Source of the DNA: Hydractinia symbiolongicarpus | Taxonomy: Eukaryota > Cnidaria > Hydrozoa > Anthoathecata > Hydractiniidae | NCBI RefSeq assembly: GCF_029227915.1 | Contig: NC_079875.1 | Span: 7,502,001-7,566,000 of the forward strand | DNA: 64,000 nucleotides | Direction of reading: 5' to 3' | Shown here: positions 34,501 through 44,612 of the stretch, in pieces | Layout: every line of letters begins with the position of its first letter | How positions within the stretch are numbered: the stretch's first letter is position 1 | Notes under the pieces: model-generated | Told to the model about the DNA's origin: nothing | Seen by the model: only the letters and a program-made list of their open reading frames with translations | The model's database searches: none | Position numbers and translations under genes: made by a program

Positions 34501-37071
34501 CAGATGTGAAGAAGAATTAGGAAAAAGGGAATGAAGAATCTCTTGTCAGTAAAGGCTGTAACACAAACAAACAACTGCAGTTTTTATTGTAAAAAGACAG
34601 CCAACTGAATTTTCATGCAAGAAGTTAGGATCTGACTATGTTATTATTTTCATACAATAACTTCCGTTTTCATAACTACAAGAATGTTATTATAACATGA
34701 TATAACTTCAAGAACAAAGCACAGGTTGTTTACTTTATCCTCAAAGGTCCTTGTATATACGCCAAGCTAACCTTTAATGTATTAAAACAATTCTGTATTT
34801 TGTTACTAAATTTGGTTTGAAAATTGTATTTTTTAAGGTATTTTATATGGTAAATATTTAAGAAAAAAAAAATTGACGTCTTTTTTCTTAACTCTTAGGT
34901 TCTGTTTATATCATAATTGTGGATTGCCTTTATAATGTGTCTGTGACTTTAATCTATTTTACACTTTTACACATACTTCGAATATCGATTTCAATTTGTA
35001 GGTAACAACGATTTGTTCATTGATTATGGCCCACCACCAAAAAATCATAGTTACTTGTACGAAGCTCTGGGAAGTGTTTTTGAACCTTACATTTTTCGTG
35101 GTAGCGTGAAAAAATTAAACACTAGAGATGAATTTCTACAAACATTTGAATATGGAGGGTACTACAAAATCACTATAGATGGTAAATTAACTTTTTTGTT
35201 CTTATATAAGAAGTTTGTTGGTGTTGCAAATTCTGTTACCAGTGTTCTTGTTTAAAAATCTTCTTCTTTAAAAATTGTGGTTTATCAACTGTTTGAGAGA
35301 AGAAAAACAAAACAGATATTGTTAGAAAGAGATCATAATGATCGCAGTATTGTTGAATGAAGGAATTTTAGTAGTAAAAATCTTAAATCGTGTATCCATA
35401 ATATTGTTTTTTAGATGGCCATCTTGTGATGGTGATGTTAAATTCAAATTACTGGAGCTCACGAGCATATGGAGTAGATCCAAAAATAACGATAATTGGC
35501 GATGAACAGTTGTTGTGGCTAAAGAAACTGTTAGAGGATGCCAGTCACCGAAAACAAAAAGTTGTTCTTGCTGGTCATATTCCACCAGGGTAAGCTTTTC
35601 ATATTTTTACATATACTGACAACCGAATAAAATTAAGTTCCTGGTCAGCACATTCTTACCATTATGCTATCCTAAAAGGCACATAATCATTTGATTGCAC
35701 AATTTTATTTTATTTTAAATTTACATTAATTTAAAGTGTGCAGAAATTAGAAATTCACAAAAACAAACATGAAAAGAATAACAATTCCGCACTTGGTACT
35801 CTGTAGGCATAATTCATTGCATGCAAGCTACTCTCTTTTACTCTCTTTGTGTAAGATATGACCATAAAATTTTTGCTGTTGCAAGATATTACTTCTTTTT
35901 TCCCCGTAACAAAAATTATATTTACCTGCAGAATTAAATCCTTGCAAGTGATAGCAATCTATTTTTTTTGAACATTTCTATTATGATTATTGCTTTCAGT
36001 TGTTCAACCTACCCAGGAGAAAAAAACATGTGGCTTCAAAATTATACAGAAGCCTACCTGGAATTTACCACAACCCTGTATCCTGATGTTGTCACAGGTA
36101 TTCATTAAATATTATTTTTTTTTTCTGATGTTGTGGTCATTTTTTTCACAATAATGACTTCACATTAATTTCATATTTGTAACAACTAATCGAGAAGCTT
36201 GAAACTTTTAAATTCTTTTAAAAAGCTCTTTTCTGACTTTTTCATTTGTGATGCATGTACTTGTTTTAATTTAGGCCAGCTTTTTGGGCATACTCATTCT
36301 GATAAGGTCAAACTTCAAAATATAAAAGAGTCACGCAGTGATGCCTTTCTACTAATCTGTCCAAGCATTACACCTAATTATCAAAACAACCCAGCCTTTC
36401 GTCTGTATGAGTACGATGTCCAACATAAGCAACTGCAAGATTATACCCAATTCCACTTTGATTTGACTGTCTCAAATGGTAAGTAAAAGAATTAATCAAT
36501 TTATAGTTCACACTCCTACCTAAAGTGAAAGAATTAATCAAATTCTGAATTGTTTTTGGTGGCAATATTTTCTATAGCTAAGCAAATTGATTTTCACTGT
36601 TTTCGAATTTTGCTTTTGATAACTATCAACACTATGAAACATCAACTTCTTTTTCAGATTATAATCTAAATGTTAAAACAAAGTGCTGTCATGCTTTGCC
36701 TAAATTCTGCCATACTCTGTTTCAATACTTTAGCCATTACTTTTATGGTTCATTCCTACTTTAACCCTAAAGTGTAAACTTCATTATTAATGTATTTGTA
36801 TTTTTTAGTTTTCCAAAAGTCATTTTGGTCAAAAGAGTATTCGTTCAGGGAAGAGTATGGAAGACAACTAACGGTGAATAGTATGGGTTTTTTTATAGAT
36901 GATTTGTTGAATGCTTCAAGCTCCACTTGGTTTAAGTATTCCACCCATATGAAATCTCAGTATGATAGTATATTGTTCACCAAAAGGTTTGCTGAATATT
37001 GTGGTGCAAAATTTACTGATGTAGTTTCCTATGAAAAGTGTTTGCAAAAGTATATTAATATTGGTGTATAG
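24271..37071 (+). CDS. Type II membrane acid sphingomyelinase-like phosphodiesterase / endopolyphosphatase (8 exons)
   Basis: Coding exons: 24271-24339, 30769-31237, 31780-31908, 35002-35181, 35415-35589, 36000-36097, 36275-36478 and 36809-37071; all junctions are AG/GT and in phase, giving 528 residues. A calcineurin-like metallophosphoesterase with every metal-ligand motif: DTH (104-106), GD (180-181), GNND (223-226), GHIPPG (His337) and GHTH (His379, His381). The order and spacing match acid sphingomyelinase, SMPDL3 and fungal endopolyphosphatase Ppn1. Unlike secreted SMPDL3 proteins there is no N-terminal signal; a 57-residue cytoplasmic head precedes a membrane segment at 58-79 (VLIILLAVIVAMLAVSLAAV), as in vacuolar Ppn1. 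The enzyme would face a lumen or the outside and hydrolyse phosphodiester or polyphosphate bonds; the substrate cannot be read from sequence. AATAAA lies at 37377. Exon 1 rests mainly on its donor site and phase. Introns 1 and 3 are full of transposons. Confidence 0.82.
26102..28174 (-). pseudogene. LINE reverse transcriptase ORF, long intact part
   Basis: This 690-codon open frame has no ATG at its upstream edge (the first codon is TTG); the frame stays open leftwards from about 28450, so it is the body of a larger ORF. It contains HAPLKRIKVTRPPAPW, the RT core with SGFRKHHSTTTLLLKIHDDI, MFLDYSKAFDTVDF (motif A), FGVPQGSVLGPILFNLYV (motif B), the FADD box at 26954-26965, KLLGVHFDEHLAWDTHL and a C-terminus typical of CR1/L2 LINEs. 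All catalytic aspartates are present. In the intact element it would reverse transcribe the LINE RNA at the target site. Confidence 0.85.
28230..28800 (-). pseudogene. LINE endonuclease, frameshifted
   Basis: Minus-strand pieces in three frames give VELPGFKLVYKNREERRGGG, VAAYVKDDIDFKLRNDI, ILLGVFYQPN, HIVITGDMNINLL (GDxN motif) and ISDHDAIYA (SDH motif). Single-base shifts lie near 28500 and 28455, and another near 28815. The segment carrying the first catalytic Glu (the SETW-type box) seems to be missing between NKNKHL and the VELPGF stretch, pointing to an internal deletion. Confidence 0.7.
28768..29316 (-). CDS. LINE ORF N-terminus: signal-like leader, 2A-like peptide, zinc finger
   Basis: The 182-codon frame starts MRKILFYTLILTTFVISSS, a credible signal peptide, then reaches FNLILDGDIEVNPGP at residues 58-72. 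The last eight residues match the D-I/V-E-x-N-P-G-P consensus of 2A peptides, at which ribosomes release the upstream peptide and restart at the final Pro (here Pro72). A Cys-rich PHD-like finger follows (CSTC, CNQKRLLCSQC, HAVC, CDRC; about 79-127). 2A-like sequences at the start of CR1-type LINE ORFs are known from sea urchin, lancelet and cnidarians. In the intact element this would separate the leader from the replication protein. The frame breaks just before the endonuclease. Confidence 0.75.
   Translation of the reverse strand: MRKILFYTLILTTFVISSSDQQVHYETSLPSLPKNTQARHLKRGKSRVLYYSNCSATFNLILDGDIEVNPGPGFVAPKCSTCSKVVRCNQKRLLCSQCLDVSHAVCQNKQHLVTNSRVPYETMCDRCLHTVLPFLNVSLNTSYVESENDVSMTDYHLEALNKNKHLLKISTLSNMLNYQVSS
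29101..29124 (-). other. 2A-like translational recoding motif DIEVNPGP
   Basis: The eight codons read D-I-E-V-N-P-G-P on the minus strand; the skip point would be between Gly71 and Pro72 of the ORF starting at 29316. The eight hydrophobic and polar residues before it (FNLILDG) resemble known active 2As. Activity is inferred from consensus only. Confidence 0.75.
31509..31543. repeat. AT dinucleotide microsatellite
   Basis: About 17 uninterrupted TA units lie in intron 2 of the phosphodiesterase gene. Confidence 0.9.
31955..32110 (+). repeat. TE relic 'ACTAGTCGTTAGCCCGTGG', copy 2, with expanded tail
   Basis: This is the same relic as 23956-24050, here with the hairpin CCCGTGG-AAAA-TCCACGGG and a tail in which GACAGACGTATACGGGCATTATGA is repeated three times. 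It sits in intron 3 of the phosphodiesterase gene, 50 bases after exon 3. Confidence 0.65.
32830..33827. mobile_element. 998-bp piggyBac-like deletion derivative
   Basis: The element starts CCCTTCCCGTC and ends with the near mirror GGCGGGAAGGG, and both ends abut TTAA (32826-32829 and 33828-33831), the hallmark target of piggyBac. An 18-bp palindrome, TCCCGGACTAGTCCGGGA, lies just inside the left end (32845-32862), with CCCGGAC and TGGGATCAGG motifs repeated subterminally. The interior keeps only a short acidic ORF like a piggyBac transposase N-terminus, so it is a non-autonomous copy. It sits in intron 3 of the phosphodiesterase gene. Confidence 0.78.
33077..33352 (+). pseudogene. N-terminal remnant of a piggyBac-like transposase
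   Basis: The 91-residue frame from ATG at 33077 (MATGFSAYCGSGSS) is Ser/Asp/Glu-rich, with DSEDEDFLGFSD near residue 65 and a stop at 33352. piggyBac transposases start with such an acidic, unstructured segment before the catalytic domain. The DDD catalytic domain and Cys-rich C-terminus are absent. The assignment rests on the element ends as much as on the peptide. Confidence 0.55.
34124..34298. repeat. 175-bp inverted-repeat element in intron 3
   Basis: The left end CAAATTAAATAAATTAGCGCTA pairs with the right end TAGCGCTAATTTGTTTATTTG (20 or so bases, few mismatches). AGCGTTA-type motifs recur inside. There is no coding capacity; probably a MITE. It lies between the piggyBac derivative and exon 4. 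Confidence 0.6.
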
Positions 37072-39679
37072 TATTTTTTTTAAAAACATTGTTATGTTAG
37101 TTAAACTTTTTTTTTTAATTTGCACAAATATACTGCTTGTTTTTCTACATTTCCACATCATCTCTATACAGCTTAACATTATTAACGTTGAGCTAAACAA
37201 AAATAGTTAAGTGTGAATCACACTTGCAAATATTTACATCACAAATTTTGTTTACAAGTGAGATTTTTCACATACCATAGCACTCGTAATTTTTTTAGTG
37301 GGTGCTTTTTGTAGCTCTTTAATAGTTTTATTCAAGAAATGGTATGCATTCTTAATTAGTCACTATTTCAACCTATCAATAAAACACAAGAACGCTACAA
37401 TTAAAAATCTGCAGAAACCAGAATGTAAATGTATAATGCGAAAGGATAATGTGAACTATAAGATCCACTGCAGCCTAAGTTGTTTTTTCTATAAGCGACT
37501 TATCTGAGAAATTGAGACAAAATAGGGGTAGTTAGTCTTTAAATTTTATTATTTTGTAGGATCAGATATTTAGCTCATGGGTCAGTCACAAAAAATTAGT
37601 TTACAAGCTGAGGAGAAGTAAAAAGCAGCCAACAACAACAACAAAAGTAAAATAATAAAATTACAATACAGTTCGAATGTTAGCTTTCACATACGCAGAG
37701 CTGGCATAAATAATTACTTTTATAACAGACCATTGTTTTTTAGAGAAACTAATTACATTGCAAAAAAATATCAATATAACAGAGAAAATATTTATGAACT
37801 CTGAAAAGTGAATTAACGACATCAGTAATACTCACTTTTTATTAATTTTCTTTCTTTTGTTGGTCATGGTATTATTATAATAATTTAATTTAAAACAATA
37901 ACAACAAAGAAAAAAGGTCTGAATTGATTTTTTTTCTAGATAAGCAATTATATGAGACTTCTTTCCATCTATTGTTTTTAAGTTGAGGTCCACCTCTTGC
38001 ATAGTTGTAGTACTTGACGGACTATTTTGCATGATGCAGTTTCACCACAGAGATACACAAGATAAATATTTACTGCTTTTGTTGACAGTCAGATCGAGTA
38101 ACCGGAAGTAATTTGTCCATTTATTTAACACAGAAACCGTTTTACCATTTGATTCTTTGACAACTTTTTTCACCCTCTTGGTCCATTGCCCTTTGAAGAC
38201 ATCACAAACTAACAATCATGGTTTCTTTGGAGCTTTTAGTTCTTCTTGAATTCATTTGATGTGAGGAATTAGTATCTTTATCATTTTCTTGTGTTTTTCT
38301 CAGCTTAATAATTCAGTGGTTTATATGGGCTAACATTGTTTGACTGATAGATAAGCTAAATATGCATGTATTTTGACTGTAGTCAGAATTTTGTGATTGT
38401 TATGGAAAACATTCATAATCTCTGTACTCTGTATGTCCAACACAGGTTGGAAAAACAATAACTCTGTCTGTGGACTCCTTCACATGCACCAGTGTTGCAA
38501 TAAAATTTTGTCAATTACAGTAGTAATACGTCACTCACGTCATAACACAATAGAATTTGACTTTATTAATTTTATTCTTTGGGCCAGTTGTAATTAAATT
38601 GTTGTCTCATTGATCTAACAATATCTAACTTCATACACAACACAACATAGGCCTTTGATAGGTGTTTTTGTGAAAGATAAATAAGAACGGGAAAAAAGTG
38701 TCTGGAGTTAGACATGTATACACTATAGGATAATGGAATGCACCAACATTTTCCCATAGTTCAGAAATATTCATACCTCATAAGTTTTTTCAAGTCAAAT
38801 TTTCTAAATCTGTTATTTTTGTTTCTTCTATTATACATATCTTTATCTATTTTATACAACTCATTTTTATCACTCATTTTTTAATCTTATCTGCTGTTCC
38901 ATCCAAGTGTTAATAAGTGTTAATTAGAAATGTTTGTCATTATTTGGTATTTTATTTTCACCAATGATTGGAAATTGCATAAGACGTTAGTCCTTGCAGA
39001 TCTACTTAATTTTTTTGAAATTTTTGTTAGAATATATAGTCAGATAAGGTAAACATTCTGCACTTTTTTAAAATTTTTTAATTTATTCTGCAGCGTTTTT
39101 TCTACTTACAATTTATCGTATTGTAAAAACATCATCAAATTTATCTCATTACTATCGTACCAGTGATAAGAATAACCAGTCCTCTATTTAAATCCACACC
39201 ACACCCACACTAAAAGTTCACGAACGTAACGAACATTTACCAAAGGACGAGACACTTTTAAAAGAGGCAGCGAGATTGTTTCTTATCGCCGAATGTGATA
39301 AGAAACCTAAAGTAATGGGAGGAGATTGTGTGGATGGAAAATTTAAAGACTCATAACAGCTTTTTGCGCAAGAAATCAAGATATAATTAATAAATTTGAA
39401 AGGCTTGCTATTAAAGCTTTATTTTGAGACGTTTGGCAGATGATTAACTCCTGTAATTTGAAAAAAATAAATTTTTGAACTCTTATTAAGTTAGTAGAGC
39501 AGTTTTTTAAGATATTAAAAAATAAGAACGACAAAATCTACGACATATCCAAATATATCTTTCAGCAAGCTTTCGCCAACGCCCAGGTTGGCATGTTCAC
39601 ACTGCTTCTAAATTTTATTTTACAAGTTAGAGATAAAATACTAAACATAAAAGGATATAATAGGAAGAAAATAGAGCTA
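37072..39679. other. Intergenic stretch after the phosphodiesterase gene
   Basis: The first 300 bases are probably 3' UTR (AATAAA at 37377-37382). Beyond that I see no supported gene, repeat array or transposon end; the short frames here have no recognisable domains. Confidence 0.5.
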
Positions 39680-40310
39680 TTATAATAATTCTAAAGGCAT
39701 AGATTTTACCATGTTATTTAAAATGGGACAGTCACGCTCAATTAATAAGCTCTCCATCAGAGTAAGTTTAAAATCTTTAGACTCTTCCGCAAGTACTGAG
39801 AAGTTGTGAAACGATGCTGGAGAGTAATTACAAAACATTAAATGTTCGAGAACGGCACTGGCCTGGGGACCAAGTTTAACGCGTTTACCTGTAAGTGCAG
39901 AAATATCTAAATGCTCAGACATACGGACTTTAAAATGACGTTTTGTTTTGCCATAATAAGTGGCGTTGCAGCCACTACACTTAAAACAGTAAACGAGTCC
40001 GGAGCGTAACGATTCGGGTATTCTGTCCTTAAAGGCAAAGCAGCTACGTGGCCTCCTCTTAGAAAAAAATATAAGTTTAACATTACAATGTGCACGTTTG
40101 CACCGTTTGTTTAAGCAGAAACTGTTCTGCTTAAACAAACGGTGCAAACGTGTTCTAATTTGTAAGGTAATCTTTCCTAAAAAAAATGTAGAAATATCTC
40201 AGTTGAAGACTATTCTTGGAAGGAATGGATACCCTTCAAAGGTTTTTAAATTCTGTCTCAGAATTTTCAAGAGCAGAAATTACAAACCGAAGGAACAAGT
40301 GTCCCTTGCT
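39680..40310 (-). mobile_element. Penelope-like element fragments in head-to-head arrangement
   Basis: The minus-strand frame 40147-39680 (155 codons) is the C-terminal GIY-YIG nuclease region of a Penelope-like element: SGLVYCFKCSGCNATYYGKT, RHFKVRMSEHLDIS, AVLEHLMFC, then LMESLLIERDCPILN. To its right, on the plus strand (40098-40290), lies another Penelope piece, from just upstream of that region (LKTILGRNGYPSKVFKFCL). The two are joined by a 48-bp palindrome at about 40099-40146, so both strands encode HRLFKQ and FCLNKRCKR. Inverted fragment pairs are known for Penelope-like elements. Fragments only; the RT core is absent. Confidence 0.72.
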
Positions 40311-40349
40311 GTTTCTTCTTTTTTTTTGATGGTTGGTTTGATAGGCATC

Positions 40350-42702
40350 TCATGTCATGTTGGCATTTTTGTTGGCCCTTAGGTTGGCTCTTTCAATTTT
40401 TCGCTTCTCTCTCTCTTCTTTTTCCTTTTTCTTCCTCTGGAGCTCTTCAAGTAGGTCTACTTGAGTAATGACCTTCCTGCGTAGATCAAGTTTCATCCTT
40501 TTTACCTTAGGCTTGTTAACAGGCCCCTTTATTTTGTCTAGATACAGCTCCTCGAAACTTTTGTTTTTTGGGCTGCCACCACTCTTCGTCCTCGAAGTTG
40601 AAACGTTTCCAATGTGTTCTACCTTCCATCCATTTGGTATCCAGTAAAAACCAGACGGAGCCTAGTACGGATAATCTCCGAGGTATTTTGTCAAAAAGCT
40701 TGAATCGGAATTTTCGGCACTCGAAGACAGGGTACTTTTCTTTCGTACTGTTAGCTACTGGTGCACTAGACACAGGAGTGGAAAACGACTGCACAGGAGG
40801 AAAGTTAACCTGATTTAAGTTTGGTGTGGCGGAAGATATAACAATAACAGCTTCCACATCAGTTGTTGGTGTAGCAGGAGTTGGGACAGCGTCAAGAGCT
40901 TCGTTTGTTCCACAAATTGCTTGATCAACGTTCCTTTATGTAAATTTTTAAAATTAAAGTATATAATTATTGAAAATATGCTTAAAGAAAAAATTTATAA
41001 CGTTGGTATTTATACTCACTCTTCCGCAAGCTTATCCCAATCAAGCTTGTTCCCAGTTTTCTTCCACTCCTCATACTTTGCCACAAGTCTTTGATCCAAC
41101 CGATGTTTAGGATATTCTGACCTATCAATTGGCCATATTCCTGCAAATCAAATTTATTTCAAGTTATTAAGTGTAAAAATTACTTGAGCATAATCAACAT
41201 TATTATTTAAGTTTACCTGTTGATTCGAGGCCACTGATTACATTTTCTTTGTGCATTCCATCGTTCCATATTTTGCACAACTGATTAACAAAATCAGATT
41301 TGGTCATTTGATGTTTTGGACCGAACGTATTGACACGTTCTTGGAGAAGTTTCTCCCAAAGACGCTTAAGTGGTCCAAAGCAAGCAACATCCAATGGCTG
41401 CATAACATCCATTACGTGTGGCGGGAACTTAGGTATAATAATATTTTCAGCCGGTGCGCGGGATATAACCTGGATGGAGATATGGGTAAGATATCCATAT
41501 AACAGCAGTAGAAGTGGTCTGTCAGTCACTGTATCCGCAAAATGGTTGCAAATACTTCAGAGTCCATCCACCCTAATGTAAGGTAAGCAGAAATATGTAA
41601 ATATGTTATGTAAATTTCTCTGTTTAGATAAAATATATGCGGTAAAGTTATATACCATTCTCGGACTTTCCGTAATATGTGTTAGGCAGCGCCATATCTC
41701 CAAACCAACTAGATTGCATATTCTTGCCTCTAAATATTATCAAGGGATCCAAAACAACCCCAGCAGCACTACAAAAACCAAGGGCTGTGATGTTCTCACG
41801 TCCCGCCCCGAAACGAAGTTTCAGTGCGCGTTGACCCTGAAAAACGCGAAAGTGTTAAGTGTAAAAACTTATATTATATAACATCTTATGCTGACAAATG
41901 ATGATATACATTTACGGAGACAACTCTTCCTTTAGAGGGATCTGTGGGAAAGCCACTCTCATAACAATTCCAAATGCGTGATGCGTTCAAAGTTGGATAT
42001 TGCTCAAATATCTATAAAATAAAATGAGGGAATTCTTATGATGACATATATCTTGTGCGGTTATCTTTTTATAAAGGATTGAAAAATCAATATGGTCCTG
42101 TTATAAAAATAAAGGTGTTTGGTTACCTTCTCAAGTTGATCGTAGAAGTCATATATGATAAACGGATTAGATGTATTGGATTTTCTGGCAGTGCTTATCA
42201 TCTCTGCTTTTTTATGCGACAGTCTGTTCCTTCACATAAAACTTCGTAACCAGGTAAATCCTGGCTTCCCACCTTCAAACTGAACTGCGTTTATATTATT
42301 AACAGAAATGTAATGGCCGACTAAGTCCTGGAAAAAAAATAAAAATTTATTTAATTGCACGGCTCCATATACACAGCAGTTTAGTTCAACTTGTAGGATT
42401 CTATATATTTACATTGTGGGACATTATGGGGCTAAACCCAAGGTTGCACACAACTGAGATTTTTCCGTTTCAACATCAAAGAAGCATTTTCTACCAGCTT
42501 TCCCAAGCTCAACACCTTCGCGCCGTTTTCTTAAACGGAAGCGTATCGTGGCCTTGTTTATTTTGTAGCGCTTTGCAATACCACGAACTGATGATCCAGG
42601 AACTGAATCAAATTCGTGCAAAGCATCCTGAACGTCCTTTTCTGTCCATGCATTCGTAAATTTTTTCGGCAACTTTCGACTACCAACTCTTTTTTTACCC
42701 AT
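40350..42702 (-). pseudogene. pogo-like transposase gene with introns, inactivated
   Basis: Reading leftwards: an HTH_psq-type DNA-binding head (MGKKRVGSRKLPKKFTNAW, VRGIAKRYKINKATIRFRL), a CENP-B-like second HTH (DLVGHYISVNN, GKPGFTWLRSF), the DDE domain (RIWNCYESGFPTDPSKGR; GQRALKLRFGAGRENITALG; GWMDSEVF; LLLLYGYLTHI; FPPHVMDVMQPLDV) and a Lys/Glu-rich tail (SFEELYLDKIKGP to a stop at 40350). The pieces are separated by GT-AG introns. Two in-frame stops (after LGLAP and after LRSFM) and at least three single-base frameshifts are present. The first two catalytic Asp both read Tyr (41961-41963 and 41497-41499). It was a cut-and-paste transposase and is now dead. Confidence 0.78.
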
Positions 42703-42780
42703 GTTTGTTGCACATTGTTTGTTCATAGAAGAAGAAAAGGAAAAGAAAAAAATACTTAAATAGTTTCTATAAGTACACAC

Positions 42781-43045
42781 CAGTGCTGTTTTGATTGGCT
42801 ATTTAAAATAAACTAAGTGGGATTTTATTCTAAAATCATAGGTCATAGGTTTCTCTTTTGATAATTATTTCTAGTGTTGAGAGCGAGCGTGTGTAAAGAA
42901 TGCGTAACGAATACAGTGCTGCTTGGTTGAGCTAAGTTGGAGTTTAATCTAAATTCATGAGTCATAAGTTTCTCTCTGATGAAGTATTTCTAGTTTTGCA
43001 TGCTGATCATAAAGTACAAGAAATGCGTAACAAATAAAGTGCTAG
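42781..43045. repeat. Two diverged tandem copies of a 119-bp unit
   Basis: Units starting near 42813 and 42932 share CTAAGT.GGA.TTTA.TCTAAA, GTCATA.GTTTCTCT, ATTTCTAGT and AATGCGTAAC.AATA.AGTGCT. They lie just upstream of the pogo-like ORF and may be the subterminal repeat region of that element. Confidence 0.6.
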
Positions 43046-43746
43046 TGATCATATTGCTCACAATTCATTACGCACACTTTTTTACGAATACTAGACGGAA
43101 AATTTACCTAAAATAATGATTAGCAAGAGGTTTGTGGACCCAGGGTCAATTAGCGGCGACCGCATGAGATTTCTACCCATGTGCAAAGATGGTAGAACAA
43201 AGTTTCAAGATGTCGCGATAAAGTTGATATTGGCTGCTTTGACTACCACATTATATAACTTGTTTTTTTTAAGTTTTATTGAAATATGAACTATTTAAGT
43301 TATTAAAAGAGTTTAAGGTATGTCTTAAGTTTATAAATGCCTTCTTTTTGTTGCTGTTTCTATGTTCATTTCGACGAAAAATACACTCGAATGAGTTGCA
43401 TAATGATTACAGATGCGTAATGATTCGGCAATCTGACTATATGATATTTTTAAAAAACATGGGTACGATATTTTGCAATGGGTACTTGAACATCTGTCCT
43501 TTGGAGAAAAAAAATGGCACAATTTTTATTTTTGTAACTGTGTAATTATTTACACATCTGTATTTACACATCTGTTTCTATTTACACAACTGTTTCTCAA
43601 TATCATACAATATTTTCTAATAAATTATGTGTGTTGTGTTGTGTTGGTGCTGTTTCTTCATATTTTTTCATATTTCAACAGACATCACCAGACTTAACTA
43701 TGTATTTTTCCCATTTTCTATGGGACCCACACTAGAATTCTAAATA
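43046..43746. other. AT-rich spacer before the Kolobok-like element
   Basis: No gene or repeat is supported here. The text GGTTTGTGGACCCAGGGTCAATTAG near 43130 is the only GC-richer stretch. Confidence 0.4.
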
Positions 43747-44103
43747 TTAAAGGGACTGTACGGTAAAAATAAAGTTGTTTGCATATTTCAAGTTATAAAA
43801 AATAACTCACGAAAATATATTTCTTTTTCCATAAAAGTTTCTCATATCATTCATATCTGCAAAAATCAATCAAACATGTTGAAGCATGGCTTCATTCTCT
43901 TTGTGTGAATGTGCGCAAAAAAGACTGGGTTAAAACATTAACATGCGTAATTATGCATGTGACGTAAAGCAATTCAGAAAGAAAGACAGAGCGAGCGAAA
44001 TATAGAGAACACCCCCCAGCAATGCAATGTAAGTTTTTTAGTAGGAAGCAAATAAGTTTTTATTGCATGAGAAAACGATTTTATATTTCGTAACGTAAAT
44101 AAA

Positions 44104-44612
44104 ATGTCTTCGAACTTTACTGTTATTGGATTTCAGTACGAACCAGAAAGGTCAGAGGCAGAAATAGCGGCACAGCCGAGGCCTGTATATAACGACGACG
44201 GCAATGACCAAGTACTTCCATGCGAAAATTCTAGGATGAATAAACCTGTTAATGAATGGTGCCGATGTGGGAATTGCGAGAGAATGCCGACGGGCAAAGA
44301 ATGTCTATGCTGTGTTGATGTGGATGCGATAAAATACTTTCATCTCAACGGTAGTGCACTTTTTTCTATAATATATATATTTATGCTGTACAATTCTTCA
44401 CCAAGCCTCTGACATAATCTAACGTAAACCTCAAATGATATTTTTTCATTTTAGAACAAGAATGCATTACTCAACACCCTCATTTTTATTGGGTTGTCCT
44501 ACTCAAGGACGCTCTTTGGACTGCCTTAGTTGCTCTTCACGACCGGGAAAGTCGTCAATTTTCAATGGGAGTTGACGCTTCAGCAGACTTCGTTTCGAAG
44601 CTTTCCTTTTGA
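44104..44612 (+). CDS. Small Cys-rich protein resembling the P2X7 receptor intracellular (ballast) domain
   Basis: Two exons, 44104-44350 and 44455-44612, join in phase (GT-AG) into a 134-residue protein. Residues 49-70 hold a dense Cys cluster (NEWCRCGNCERMPTGKECLCC), followed by ECITQHPHFYW, then LKDALWTALVALHDRES. This order (CxCxxC, CxCC, then a CIT.HP.F motif and an LxxALxxLHD helix) is what I recall of the zinc-binding intracellular domain at the end of vertebrate P2X7, also found in many stand-alone invertebrate proteins. The later Tyr/Trp-rich half of that domain is missing, either lost or in an exon I cannot see. There is no membrane segment, so it is not a receptor. It lies inside the Kolobok-like element, 350 bp from the left end; a DNA- or zinc-binding accessory role is inference. 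Confidence 0.7.
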
